Source: Betaproteobacteria bacterium (GTDB taxonomy: Bacteria > Pseudomonadota > Gammaproteobacteria > Burkholderiales > Burkholderiaceae_F). Taken from it: a stretch of DNA of 34,112 nt. Both the position numbers and the translations under genes were made by a program. How positions within the stretch are numbered: the stretch's first letter is position 1; every line of letters begins with the position of its first letter. The stretch is taken from assembly GCA_005882215.1 (NCBI GenBank), contig VBCK01000156.1:1-34112 (forward strand). The letters are read 5' to 3'. Below the pieces are notes generated by a model. That model was not told the DNA's origin and did not search any database. It saw nothing but the letters and a program-made list of their open reading frames with translations. Positions 26,360 to 33,620 of this stretch are shown piece after piece.

Positions 26360-27397
26360 CTATCGGAGCTTCTGAGACACGACTGCAACCGCAGGCGACT
26401 GCGCCCGGCCGCAGGAGCCGCGAACCACGAGCTCGGAGCGAAGCGTCTGGGGCTTTGCGCTCGCGAGATTGCGGTTTTCGACCGAAAGCGCCAGACGTTC
26501 CAACGCCAGCGAGCCCAGCTCGGCGATGCGCACGCGCACCGTCGTCAAGGGGGGATTCACGAAGCGCGCCAGCGGGATGTCGTCGAACCCCACCAGCGCG
26601 ATGTCGCGCGGCACCTCGATCCCGGCCTCGCCCAGGCAGAACAGGCACCCGATCGCCATCGCGTCGTTGGCGGCGAAGATCGCATCCGGTCGCGGCTGCG
26701 TCGCGATGATCCGGTTGCCGACCCGCCAGCCGGACTCTTCATTGAATTCGCCCGGCAGCACCAGCGGATCGGATCCGGGCAGCAACTGGGCAAGCGCCTC
26801 GCGATAGCCGCGCAGGCGCTCCTGCGCTTCGAAATTGGGCTCCGGCCCGGAGATGAAGGCGATCGCCCGGTGGCCGCGCCCGGCCAGGTGGCGCACCATC
26901 GCATAGGCGCCGCCGTAGTTGTCGACCGTCAGCGAAGGGACCTCGACGCCGTCGGCCCGCGTGTTCATCAGCACGACCGGCAGAGCGCGCGGCAGGTTGT
27001 CGGCCAGCGCGCTGGCGTCAAGGTGCGGCGACATGATCAGCAGGCCGTCGACCCGACCGCTCATCGCCTTGATGGCCGCGGCCGCCTCCGCCCGGTCGCC
27101 GTGGGATCCCGACAGCAGCAGGTGCAGGCCGTGGCTGCGCGCCGCGGTGTCGATGCCGCGGATCAGTTCCGAGAAGAACTCACCGTGCAGGTCGGGCAGC
27201 AGCACGCCAATCGTCTGCGTGCGTCGCGTGATCAGGCTGCGCGCGGCTCCGCTCGGAACGAATCCGAGCTCGCGCGCAACCGTCTGTATGCGCGCGCGGG
27301 TCTGCGGCGAGACGTTGGAGTGTTCGTTCAGCGCGCGCGAGACGGTGGCGACGGATACGTTCGCGGCCCGTGCAACGTCCCGGATGGTCGCTGCCAA
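26360..27397 (-). CDS. LacI-family transcriptional regulator of the sugar locus
   Basis: 345 residues. The LacI helix-turn-helix occupies about 4-23 (TIRDVARAANVSVATVSRAL), followed by the hinge helix and a periplasmic-binding-protein-like sensor domain (about 60-330) with IGVLLPDLHGEFFSELIRGI and VGFDDIPLARFVNPPLTTVR. The sensor probably binds a sugar released from the imported glycan. Start codon is TTG at 27397, preceded by GGGAGACAGG; no ATG fits the conserved N-terminus (MAATIRDVA). A near-perfect LacI-type operator (27456-27469) sits next to its predicted -10, which indicates self-repression, and similar sites lie in the ATPase/GH1 divergent region. Head of the run lacI - TonB receptor - glucanase - transporter. 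Confidence 0.95.
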   Translation of the reverse strand: MAATIRDVARAANVSVATVSRALNEHSNVSPQTRARIQTVARELGFVPSGAARSLITRRTQTIGVLLPDLHGEFFSELIRGIDTAARSHGLHLLLSGSHGDRAEAAAAIKAMSGRVDGLLIMSPHLDASALADNLPRALPVVLMNTRADGVEVPSLTVDNYGGAYAMVRHLAGRGHRAIAFISGPEPNFEAQERLRGYREALAQLLPGSDPLVLPGEFNEESGWRVGNRIIATQPRPDAIFAANDAMAIGCLFCLGEAGIEVPRDIALVGFDDIPLARFVNPPLTTVRVRIAELGSLALERLALSVENRNLASAKPQTLRSELVVRGSCGRAQSPAVAVVSQKLR

Positions 27398-27455
27398 CCT
27401 GTCTCCCGACGCGCGGAGCCTCCTTCATTCGAAAGGGCTCGCGTGCTTTTTTGTA

Positions 27456-27497
27456 TGTAAACGTTTCCATAAAAATGTATCAGCGGCGCAATGCCAA
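27456..27497 (-). promoter_or_regulatory. lacI promoter with LacI-type operator
   Basis: On the minus strand, TTGGCA (27492-27497) and TTTTAT (27469-27474) are separated by 17 nt and form a plausible -35/-10 pair for the lacI-TonB receptor transcript. Directly downstream, TGTAAACGTTTCCA (27456-27469, plus-strand reading) fits the LacI/GalR-family pattern TGNAANCGNTTNCA at every fixed position. A repressor there would cover the start point. The rest of the 206-nt ATPase-lacI gap shows nothing else. Confidence 0.6.
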
Positions 27498-27603
27498 TGA
27501 AATGTGCGCTGCCGCAAAACGGGGGCATTTGTTGCGCACAGGCCACGCTGAGAACGGCAGCTTCCGGAACCGAAGCGGCCGTCGAAACGCCTGCCGATCG
27601 CTC

Positions 27604-28728
27604 TTAGACGACCGGGCCGATCCGGCGTCCCTCGGATTCCGACGAGAAAAAGTGCAGGTGGTCCAGCGCCAGCCGAAGCTGCAGCAGGGCACCGGGTTCC
27701 GGCAGCGGCCGGGGAGCGACCCGGGCGATCAGCTGGTAGGGGCCGCAGCGAAAAACCAGGTGGAGTTCGGAGCCCGTCGGCTCTATAGCCTCCAGTGTGG
27801 CGGTCAGTCTCGGGTCGACCGGCGCGGCCGTGTCGGCCGTGTCGGGCAGAACGACGTGGACATGCTCCGGGCGCACTCCGAGCACCACGTCGCGGCCGCT
27901 TGCGCCGGCCGGTCGCGCCAGGGCTCGCGCCGCGCCATCCAGTTGCAGGATCTGCGCTCCGACAGCCAGGTTTGCGCCGTCGTCGGCGAGGCGTCCCGGC
28001 AGGAAATTCATCGCGGGGCTTCCGAGGAATCCGGCCACGAACCGGTTGGCCGGCTGCTGGTACAGGCGCAGCGGCGTGTCGATCTGCTGAATCCGCCCCC
28101 GATCGAACACCACGATGCGCTGGCCCAGCGTCATCGCCTCGACCTGATCGTGCGTCACATAGATCATCGTGGCGCCCAGCTGCCGGTGCAGCCGCGCCAA
28201 CTCGATCCGCATCGACTGGCGCAGCCGCGCGTCCAGGTTGGACAGCGGCTCGTCCAGCAGGAACACGGCCGGTTCGCGCACCAGCGCCCGTGCCAGCGCA
28301 ACGCGCTGGCGCTGGCCACCGGACAGCGCGCGCGGCAGCCGGTCGAGCATGGAATCGAGTTCCAGCGTGCGGGTCGTGGCCAGCACGCGCCGCTCGATCT
28401 CGGCGGCCGGCACTTTGCGCACCTTCAGCCCGAACGCGATGTTCTGCGCAACGGTCAGGTGCGGGAACAGCGCATAGCTCTGGAACACCATCGCGATGTT
28501 GCGGTCCTTGGGTGCAACCTCATTCACCTCGCGCCCGTCGATCGACACGGCGCCCTTGGTGATCGATTCCAGGCCGGCGATCATCCGCAACAGCGTCGAC
28601 TTTCCGCACCCCGACGGCCCCACCAGGACCATCAGCTCGCGGTCCGCCACCTCGAAGCTGGCGTCGTCCACGGCAACATGGCCGCCTTCATAGACCTTGC
28701 AGACGCGATCAAGCCGGACGCTTGCCAC
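27604..28728 (-). CDS. Sugar ABC transporter ATPase (MalK/UgpC/MsmK type)
   Basis: A 374-residue ATPase of CUT1 importers. Walker [10 protein letters not shown] (37-45), Q-loop VFQSYALFPHLTV, signature LSGGQRQR (135-142), Walker B VFLLDE (155-160), switch YVTHDQVEAMTL, then a C-terminal TOBE-type regulatory domain (about 235-374, LGVRPEHVHV). The GTG start at 28728 has GGAG 6 nt upstream and gives the typical M-ASVRLDRVCKVY beginning; an ATG at 28749 is an alternative with no good ribosome-binding site. No other ATPase is present for the permeases at 18897-20590, so this is the likely partner although lacI, the TonB receptor and the glucanase separate them. Such ATPases can also serve several transporters. 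Confidence 0.95.
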   Translation of the reverse strand: MASVRLDRVCKVYEGGHVAVDDASFEVADRELMVLVGPSGCGKSTLLRMIAGLESITKGAVSIDGREVNEVAPKDRNIAMVFQSYALFPHLTVAQNIAFGLKVRKVPAAEIERRVLATTRTLELDSMLDRLPRALSGGQRQRVALARALVREPAVFLLDEPLSNLDARLRQSMRIELARLHRQLGATMIYVTHDQVEAMTLGQRIVVFDRGRIQQIDTPLRLYQQPANRFVAGFLGSPAMNFLPGRLADDGANLAVGAQILQLDGAARALARPAGASGRDVVLGVRPEHVHVVLPDTADTAAPVDPRLTATLEAIEPTGSELHLVFRCGPYQLIARVAPRPLPEPGALLQLRLALDHLHFFSSESEGRRIGPVV

Positions 28729-28768
28729 CACTTTCTCCGCGCAACCCATCCGGCGGGAGCCGCCGACC

Positions 28769-28782
28769 GGCGTACGTTTACA
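28769..28782. promoter_or_regulatory. Degenerate LacI-type site (half-site) upstream of the ATPase gene
   Basis: Read on the minus strand this is TGTAAACGTACGCC: one perfect half (TGTAAACG) identical to the lacI operator, and a poor second half. The stretch ACGTTTACATCA-like (CGTTTACATCA at 28775-28785) is repeated 58 nt away at 28833-28843. It lies 40 nt before the GTG start of the ATPase gene. It could be an auxiliary site that lets a LacI dimer pair or tetramer bridge the two. Confidence 0.35.
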
Positions 28783-28826
28783 TCAGGTGCGCCGCTCCGT
28801 GTGGATCACCGAGGCCGGTGCCCTTA

Positions 28827-28840
28827 TGGTAACGTTTACA
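28827..28840. promoter_or_regulatory. LacI-type operator between the ATPase and GH1 genes
   Basis: TGGTAACGTTTACA is a near-palindrome that differs from the lacI operator (reverse complement TGGAAACGTTTACA) at one base. It lies 22 nt before the ATG of the GH1 gene and about 100 nt before the divergent ATPase start, so one site could control both. No convincing -35/-10 pair could be fixed in this 134-nt gap. Confidence 0.55.
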
Positions 28841-28862
28841 TCAAACGGCCGGAACGAGACGA

Positions 28863-30236
28863 ATGAAGTCCTCAAAAGCGCCGCAACAGGGCAGGTTCCC
28901 CGACGGATTCCTGTGGGGAGCGGCCACGTCCGCCTACCAGGTCGAAGGCTCACCGCTGGCCGATGGGGCCGGGCCCAGCATCTGGCATCGCTTCGTCCGC
29001 ACGCCGGGTCTGGTGCGCAACGGCGACACCGGCGACGTCGCATGCGATCACTACCGGCGATTCAAGTCGGACGTCGCGCTGATGAAGCGCCTCGGACTGA
29101 CCGCCTACCGGTTCAGCATCTCCTGGAGCCGGGTACTGCCCGCGGGCGTAGGGCGAGTCAACCCGGCGGGGCTGGACTTTTACGAGCGACTGGTCGACGA
29201 GTTGCTGCGTGCCGGCATCGAACCGATGGTCACGCTGTATCACTGGGACTTACCGGCGGCGCTCGACGACCGGGGCGGCTGGCTCAACCCGGACGCGGCG
29301 GACTGGTTCGTCGAGTACGCTCAAACGCTGTACCGCCGCCTCGATGACCGGGTCAGGCTGTGGGCGACGCTGAACGAGCCGTGGGTCGTCACCGACGGCG
29401 GCTACCTGCATGGCGCGCTGGCGCCCGGGCATCGCAATTTCTTCGAGACGCCGATCGCCTCGCACAACCTGCTGCGCGCGCACGGGGCGGCGGTCCGTGA
29501 GTACCGCGCCGGCGGCCGCCATCAAGTGGGCATCGTGGTGAACATCGAGCCGAAGTATCCGGCCTCGGATGCCCCGGAAGACATCGCCGCGACCCGCCGC
29601 GCGCACGCCTACATGAACGAGCAATACCTGGATCCGGTTTTCCTGGGCCGCTATCCCGAGGAGATGCAGCAGATCTTCGGCGAGGCCTGGCCGGCGTGGC
29701 CAGCCTCGGATTTCGAGCTGATCAGGCAGCCGATCGACTTCGTCGGCGTCAACTACTACACGCGAAGCGTCACGCGCTTTGATCCGGACGCCTGGCCGCT
29801 CCGGGCGTCGCGGGTCCGGCAGAACGGCGCCGTTTACACCGAAACCGACTGGGAGGTGTACCCGCAGGGGCTGACCGACACGCTGACCTGGGTGCGCGAC
29901 CGTTATGGGCCGATCCCGCAATACGTCACCGAGAACGGCGCCTCGTTCGCCGACCCTGCGACCGCCGGCGCCGAGCCGCTCGATGATCCGGACCGCGCCC
30001 AATACTTTCACGAGCATCTGAGGGCGACCTACGCGGCCATCGAGCAGGGCGTCGACGTGCGCGGCTACTTTGCGTGGTCGCTGTTCGACAACCTGGAATG
30101 GTCGCTCGGGTTCTCGAAGCGCTTCGGCATCGTGCATGTCGATTTCAAGACCCTGAAGCGCACGCTGAAGTCGAGCGGCCTTTCCTACTCAAAAGTGATC
30201 CAGTCGCACGGGGCGGCGCTGAACGAGCCGGCCTGA
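28863..30236 (+). CDS. GH1 beta-glucosidase, cytoplasmic
   Basis: A 457-residue family 1 beta-glucosidase, with no signal peptide. It retains the N-terminal signature FPDGFLWGAATSAYQVEG, the acid/base glutamate E172 in TLNEPW and the nucleophile E357 in YVTENGAS. FAWSLFDNLEWSLGFSKRFG closes the barrel, with the tryptophan and glutamate that bind the glucose unit. Hydrolyses beta-linked gluco-oligosaccharides to glucose. It is divergent from the sugar-transporter ATPase and has a LacI-type operator just upstream, so it most likely completes breakdown of the oligosaccharides imported by this locus. GH1 enzymes accept several beta linkages, so the linkage cannot be read from this gene. Start ATG 28863, weak GAGACGA ribosome-binding site. 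Confidence 0.96.
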   Translation: MKSSKAPQQGRFPDGFLWGAATSAYQVEGSPLADGAGPSIWHRFVRTPGLVRNGDTGDVACDHYRRFKSDVALMKRLGLTAYRFSISWSRVLPAGVGRVNPAGLDFYERLVDELLRAGIEPMVTLYHWDLPAALDDRGGWLNPDAADWFVEYAQTLYRRLDDRVRLWATLNEPWVVTDGGYLHGALAPGHRNFFETPIASHNLLRAHGAAVREYRAGGRHQVGIVVNIEPKYPASDAPEDIAATRRAHAYMNEQYLDPVFLGRYPEEMQQIFGEAWPAWPASDFELIRQPIDFVGVNYYTRSVTRFDPDAWPLRASRVRQNGAVYTETDWEVYPQGLTDTLTWVRDRYGPIPQYVTENGASFADPATAGAEPLDDPDRAQYFHEHLRATYAAIEQGVDVRGYFAWSLFDNLEWSLGFSKRFGIVHVDFKTLKRTLKSSGLSYSKVIQSHGAALNEPA

Positions 30237-30257
30237 CCAGCGGTCCGAGGCTGCGTT

Positions 30258-30494
30258 ATGCGCCAAAGCAAAGCCGCGTCGAACGCAAGCACATCGAAGG
30301 TCCAGGCGATGGGCGCGTTCGCGGTCATCTTTGACGCGGAAGCGAATGTCCTGCTGTGCCATCGCACCGATCGCGATGCATGGAACCTTCCGGGCGGCAA
30401 GGTCGAGGCAGGTGAGGCTCCGTGGGAGGCGGCGGTGCGCGAGGTGCACGAGGAAATCGGTCTTCACGTTCGGGTCCGTGTGAATCCGTCGTAG
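30258..30494 (+). pseudogene. Truncated Nudix hydrolase
   Basis: A 78-residue remnant with a complete Nudix box (G-x5-E-x7-REVHEEIG, from GKVEAGE at about 52) preceded by NLPGG. Nudix enzymes need roughly 130-160 residues; here the protein stops 11 residues after the box (LHVRVRVNPS). The second half of the fold is absent in all frames because the Sel1-repeat gene ends 7 nt further on. The start may be ATG 30258 or ATG 30309. It follows the GH1 gene by 21 nt. Almost certainly a non-functional fragment left by a deletion or by insertion of the neighbouring gene, although the fragment itself is in frame. Confidence 0.7.
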
Positions 30495-30501
30495 CCCGGG
30501 T

Positions 30502-31776
30502 TCACCTGCCGAGTTTCGCGAGCGCCGATACGGCCTCAGCCAGCCCCTGTTCGGCGGCTTTGCGATACCAGATGGCCGCCTGCCGGTCGTCCCGGGTCAC
30601 TCCCCGACCCTGCTCGTACATCAGGCCCAGGTGAAACTGCGCTGTGGCATGACCGTTCTCGGCCGCCCTGCGATACCACATGACGGCTTGCAGGTCGTCC
30701 TTGTCGACACCCCGGCCGCTCCTGTACATGAAGGCCAGGTTGTCCTGCGCGAGCGACAGGCCCTGCTCCGCAGCCTTTCGGTACCACTGCACCGCCGCCC
30801 GTTCATCCTTGGCGACGCCCTGGCCTTCTTCAAACATCCATCCCAGGTCATTCTGTGCGCGAGCCTCTCCCTGCTCGGCGGCCTGCAGATACCATCGCAC
30901 GGCTTCACGGTCGTCCTTGGCGACGCCCTGGCCGGTGTGGTACATCGTCCCGAGGTAGAACTGCGCCTCGGCGTGGCGCTGCTCGGCCGCCTTGCGAAAC
31001 CACATGACGGCTTCCCGATCGTCCTTGTTCACACCCCGCCCGTCGAAATGCATCTGCCCTAGTTGGGTCTGCGCGTCGGCGTCGCCCTGCTCGGCGGCCT
31101 TGCGATACCAATCCACGGCCTGCTGGTCGTCCTTGTCAGCGCCTATGCCGTTCGCATACATCCAGCCCAAGGCATCCTGTGCTCGTTTATCGCCTTGCTG
31201 GGCAGCCTTTCGGTACCAGGCCAGCGCCTCCCTCTCGTCCTTGCCGACGCCCTGACCGGAGACGTACATCTGACCCAGGTTGAACTGCGCGCCGGCGTTA
31301 CCCTGCTCGGCCGCTTTTCGATACCAGCGCAAGGCTTCCTGATCGTCCTTGCCGACCCCTCGGCCCTCGTCATACATGAACCCCAGGTTGAGTTGAGCCT
31401 GGGCGTAACCCTGCTCGGCCGCCTTGCGATACCAGCGGACGGCCTCCTGGTCATCCTGGTCAACACCTCGTCCGTTCGCATACATCCAGCCCAATGAATT
31501 TTGGGCCGCGCCATGGCCTTGCTCGGCGGCCCTTCGGATCAGGATGAACTGCGCCCTGGCATCGCCCTGGTGGGCAGACTGACCGACCTCACGCGATGGC
31601 GCGCCATTGGTCTGGGGGAACTCGGTATCGACATCGGGCTGGATCCCCGCGTGCGCGCACAGCGCGGCGGTCAGCAACCCGATCGCGAACGCTGGCTTCG
31701 ACAGGCGCGTCAACCGCTCGCCGCGTGCTGCGGCCTCTGGGAATAGCATCGGCATCGGACGGCGCAAGCCTGGCAT
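30502..31776 (-). CDS. Exported Sel1-repeat (TPR-like) protein
   Basis: A 424-residue solenoid protein. After an N-terminal hydrophobic signal (about 27-43, KPAFAIGLLTAALCAHA) come nine consecutive Sel1-like repeats of exactly 36 residues (83-406) and a half repeat (407-424). The unit is AAEQG-x3-AQ-x2-LG-x-MY-x2-G-x-GV-x-KDD-x-EAV-x-WYRK. Sel1 solenoids bind proteins or peptidoglycan-processing partners in the envelope; the partner here is unknown. The start is uncertain: ATG 31776, 31755 and 31749 are all in frame and none has a strong ribosome-binding site; 31749 gives a more normal signal length. It converges on the broken Nudix gene and is divergent from the YCII/sigma pair. Confidence 0.88.
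   Translation of the reverse strand: MPGLRRPMPMLFPEAAARGERLTRLSKPAFAIGLLTAALCAHAGIQPDVDTEFPQTNGAPSREVGQSAHQGDARAQFILIRRAAEQGHGAAQNSLGWMYANGRGVDQDDQEAVRWYRKAAEQGYAQAQLNLGFMYDEGRGVGKDDQEALRWYRKAAEQGNAGAQFNLGQMYVSGQGVGKDEREALAWYRKAAQQGDKRAQDALGWMYANGIGADKDDQQAVDWYRKAAEQGDADAQTQLGQMHFDGRGVNKDDREAVMWFRKAAEQRHAEAQFYLGTMYHTGQGVAKDDREAVRWYLQAAEQGEARAQNDLGWMFEEGQGVAKDERAAVQWYRKAAEQGLSLAQDNLAFMYRSGRGVDKDDLQAVMWYRRAAENGHATAQFHLGLMYEQGRGVTRDDRQAAIWYRKAAEQGLAEAVSALAKLGR
30559..31530 (-). repeat. Nine tandem 108-bp units encoding Sel1 repeats
   Basis: Nine coding units, each exactly 108 nt, lie without a gap inside the Sel1-repeat gene. Many short stretches, such as those coding WYRKAAEQG, are nearly identical at DNA level from unit to unit. 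This is a coding repeat, not a CRISPR array or a non-coding satellite. It may be prone to expansion or contraction by recombination. Confidence 0.85.
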
Positions 31777-31854
31777 TCGCCAAGTTTGACATCACCCTTT
31801 CAGCGCAGGCAAATTTCCGGGGTGACATGCCTGGGTGATCTTTTCGTGACCCAA

Positions 31855-31882
31855 TGTCGAAATCGGCCCCCTGCCGCACGAC
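31855..31882 (+). promoter_or_regulatory. Candidate ECF42-type promoter for the YCII-sigma pair
   Basis: TGTCGA (31855-31860) and CGAC (31879-31882) are 18 nt apart, 51 nt before the YCII start codon. From memory of published ECF42 work in Streptomyces, this sigma group recognises a TGTCGA -35 and a CGA/TC-type -10. TGTCG and CGACA also form an inverted repeat. Fits self-activation by the sigma factor encoded two genes on. Confidence 0.5.
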
Positions 31883-31933
31883 ATTGTCCAGGCGAGGCAC
31901 CGTTGCTTCGCCGCCAACGACAGGAGAGCTGAC

Positions 31934-32290
31934 ATGGAATTCTTGCTGATACTCTACGCGGACAGCGCACAGTTCGAGAAGATGAGCCCGTCCCAGGCCA
32001 GTGAAGCGCTGACGGCTTACGGTGCCTACACCGGGGCGCTGCAAAGCGCCGGCGTTCTGCGCGGCAGCAACCGGCTGCGGCCGGTGACCGCCGCCACCAC
32101 GGTCCGCGTGAAGTCCGGGAAGACGGAAGTCCTCAATGGCCCCTACGCCGAAACACGCGAGCAGTTGGGCGGCTACTACCTGATCGACGTGGCGGATCTG
32201 GACGCGGCCCTGGCCTGGGCGGCCCGCTGCCCCGGCGCAAGCCACGGTGTGGTCGAGGTGCGCCCGGTCTGGCCCAGGAGCGAGTTCTGA
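31934..32290 (+). CDS. YCII-related (DGPF-type) protein
   Basis: A 118-residue cytoplasmic protein of the YCII/DGPF family, a dimeric alpha-beta ferredoxin-like fold. It opens MEFLLILYAD and carries the hallmark segment VLNGPYAETREQLGGYYLID (about 66-85), the local form of the D/N-GPF/Y motif. Family members are typically found beside ECF42-type sigma factors, as here: the sigma gene starts 8 nt after this stop. The biochemical role is unknown; some relatives were suggested to be enzymes or sensors. Start ATG 31934, preceded by AGGAGAG. Complete gene of normal length. Confidence 0.93.
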   Translation: MEFLLILYADSAQFEKMSPSQASEALTAYGAYTGALQSAGVLRGSNRLRPVTAATTVRVKSGKTEVLNGPYAETREQLGGYYLIDVADLDAALAWAARCPGASHGVVEVRPVWPRSEF

Positions 32291-32298
32291 GCCTCACA

Positions 32299-33555
32299 GT
32301 GGCGCAGGACTGGCTCGAGGCGGCGCGCGCGGCGGAGACGGCGGCGCGGCGAAGTTACGGCAAGCTGATCGCATACCTGGCCGCGCGCACGCGCGACGTG
32401 GCCGGAGCGGAGGATGCGCTGTCGGAAGCCTTCGCCGCCGCGCTGGCCGAGTGGCCGGTGCGGGGCATACCGGACGCGCCCGACGCCTGGCTGCTGACGG
32501 TGGCGCGTCGCCGAATGGTCGACGCGGCGCGCCGGCGGCGGCTGGACGAGTCTGCCTCGGAGCAGCTGCAATGGCTGACCGACCTGGCCACCGACGAGAA
32601 CGACGAGCTCGTCGTGCCCGACCGCCGTCTGGGCCTGCTGTTCGCCTGCGCGCACCCGGGAATCGATCGCGGCGTGCGCGCGCCGCTGATGTTGCAGGTC
32701 GTGCTGGGCTTTGACGCCGCCACGGTCGCGTCGGCGTTTCTGGTCGCCCCCGCCACGATGGGGCAGCGCCTCTCGCGTGCCAAGGCGAAGATCCGGCAGG
32801 CGGGCATCAGCTTCGAAGTGCCGGAGCGCGATGCGCTGCGCGAGCGACTGGACGCGGTGCTGGAGGCCATTTACGCCGCCTTTGCCGAGGGATGGTCCGA
32901 TCCCCAAGGGGTCGACCCGCACCGCCGCAACCTGGCGGAGGAGGCCATATGGCTGGGCCGCCTGGTCGCTGCGCTGCTTCCCGAAGAGAGCGAGGCCCTC
33001 GGTCTGCTGTCGCTGATGCTGCATGCGCACGCACGCCGGGAAGCGCGACGCGGTGCGTCGGGCCACTACGTGCCGCTGGCCGAACAGGACCCGGCGCGCT
33101 GGGACGCGGCGATGATCGACGAGGCCGAGGCGCTGCTGTCGCGCGCGAACCGTGGCGGCGTCGGCGGCCGCTACCAGCTGGAAGCCGCGGTGCAATCGGC
33201 GCACGCGGTGCGCCGCCGCACGGGCGAAGCCGACTGGCCGGCGATCGAGCAACTGTACGACGCGCTATGCGCGCTGACCGGGTCGCCGGTCGCCGCGCTG
33301 AACCGGGCGGTGGCGCTTGCCGAGACTCGCGGCCCCGCTTCGGGCCTGGAAGCGCTCGACGCGCTGGCAGGCGACGACCGCCTCGCGAACTACCAGCCCT
33401 ACTGGGCGGCGCGCGCCGACCTGCTCGCCCGCAGCGGCGCGCTGGAAGCGGCCCTGGAAGCGTACAGCCGGGCGATAGGCCTGGAGAGCGATCCGGCGGT
33501 GCGGGACTTTCTGCAGCAGCGCGCTGCCGTGCTAGGGCGCGATCAACCGCATTGA
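32299..33555 (+). CDS. RNA polymerase sigma factor, ECF42 type (DUF6596)
   Basis: An ECF sigma factor of 418 residues, about twice the usual ECF length because of a C-terminal extension. Region 2 spans about 15-85 (LIAYLAARTRDVAGAEDALS, then PDAWLLTVARRRMVDAARR). Region 4 is about 105-165 (LMLQVVLGFDAATVASAF, ATMGQRLSRAKAKIRQ). The DUF6596 domain (about 175-280) includes AEEAIWLGRLVAALLPEESE and ASGHYVPLAEQDPARWD. A TPR-like tail covers about 285-418. In this group the extension takes the place of an anti-sigma factor. The start is GTG 32299, 8 nt after the YCII stop; it begins at the normal point of region 2, but the ribosome-binding site is poor. The targets are probably this operon and possibly other YCII genes elsewhere. 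Confidence 0.94.
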   Translation: MAQDWLEAARAAETAARRSYGKLIAYLAARTRDVAGAEDALSEAFAAALAEWPVRGIPDAPDAWLLTVARRRMVDAARRRRLDESASEQLQWLTDLATDENDELVVPDRRLGLLFACAHPGIDRGVRAPLMLQVVLGFDAATVASAFLVAPATMGQRLSRAKAKIRQAGISFEVPERDALRERLDAVLEAIYAAFAEGWSDPQGVDPHRRNLAEEAIWLGRLVAALLPEESEALGLLSLMLHAHARREARRGASGHYVPLAEQDPARWDAAMIDEAEALLSRANRGGVGGRYQLEAAVQSAHAVRRRTGEADWPAIEQLYDALCALTGSPVAALNRAVALAETRGPASGLEALDALAGDDRLANYQPYWAARADLLARSGALEAALEAYSRAIGLESDPAVRDFLQQRAAVLGRDQPH

Positions 33556-33620
33556 TTGGACGCCCTCATTCGAGAAGCCTCCAAGCCTGGGTCGGGGGCG
33601 GACCCGTGTATCCAGTTACG

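Noticed and set aside
30487..30501. A frameshift that would restore the Nudix protein
   Set aside because: No frame after 30494 encodes Nudix-like sequence; the region is the end of the Sel1-repeat gene.
30559..31530. CRISPR array
   Set aside because: The regularly spaced similar units are contiguous coding Sel1 repeats of 108 bp with no unique spacers and no cas genes nearby.
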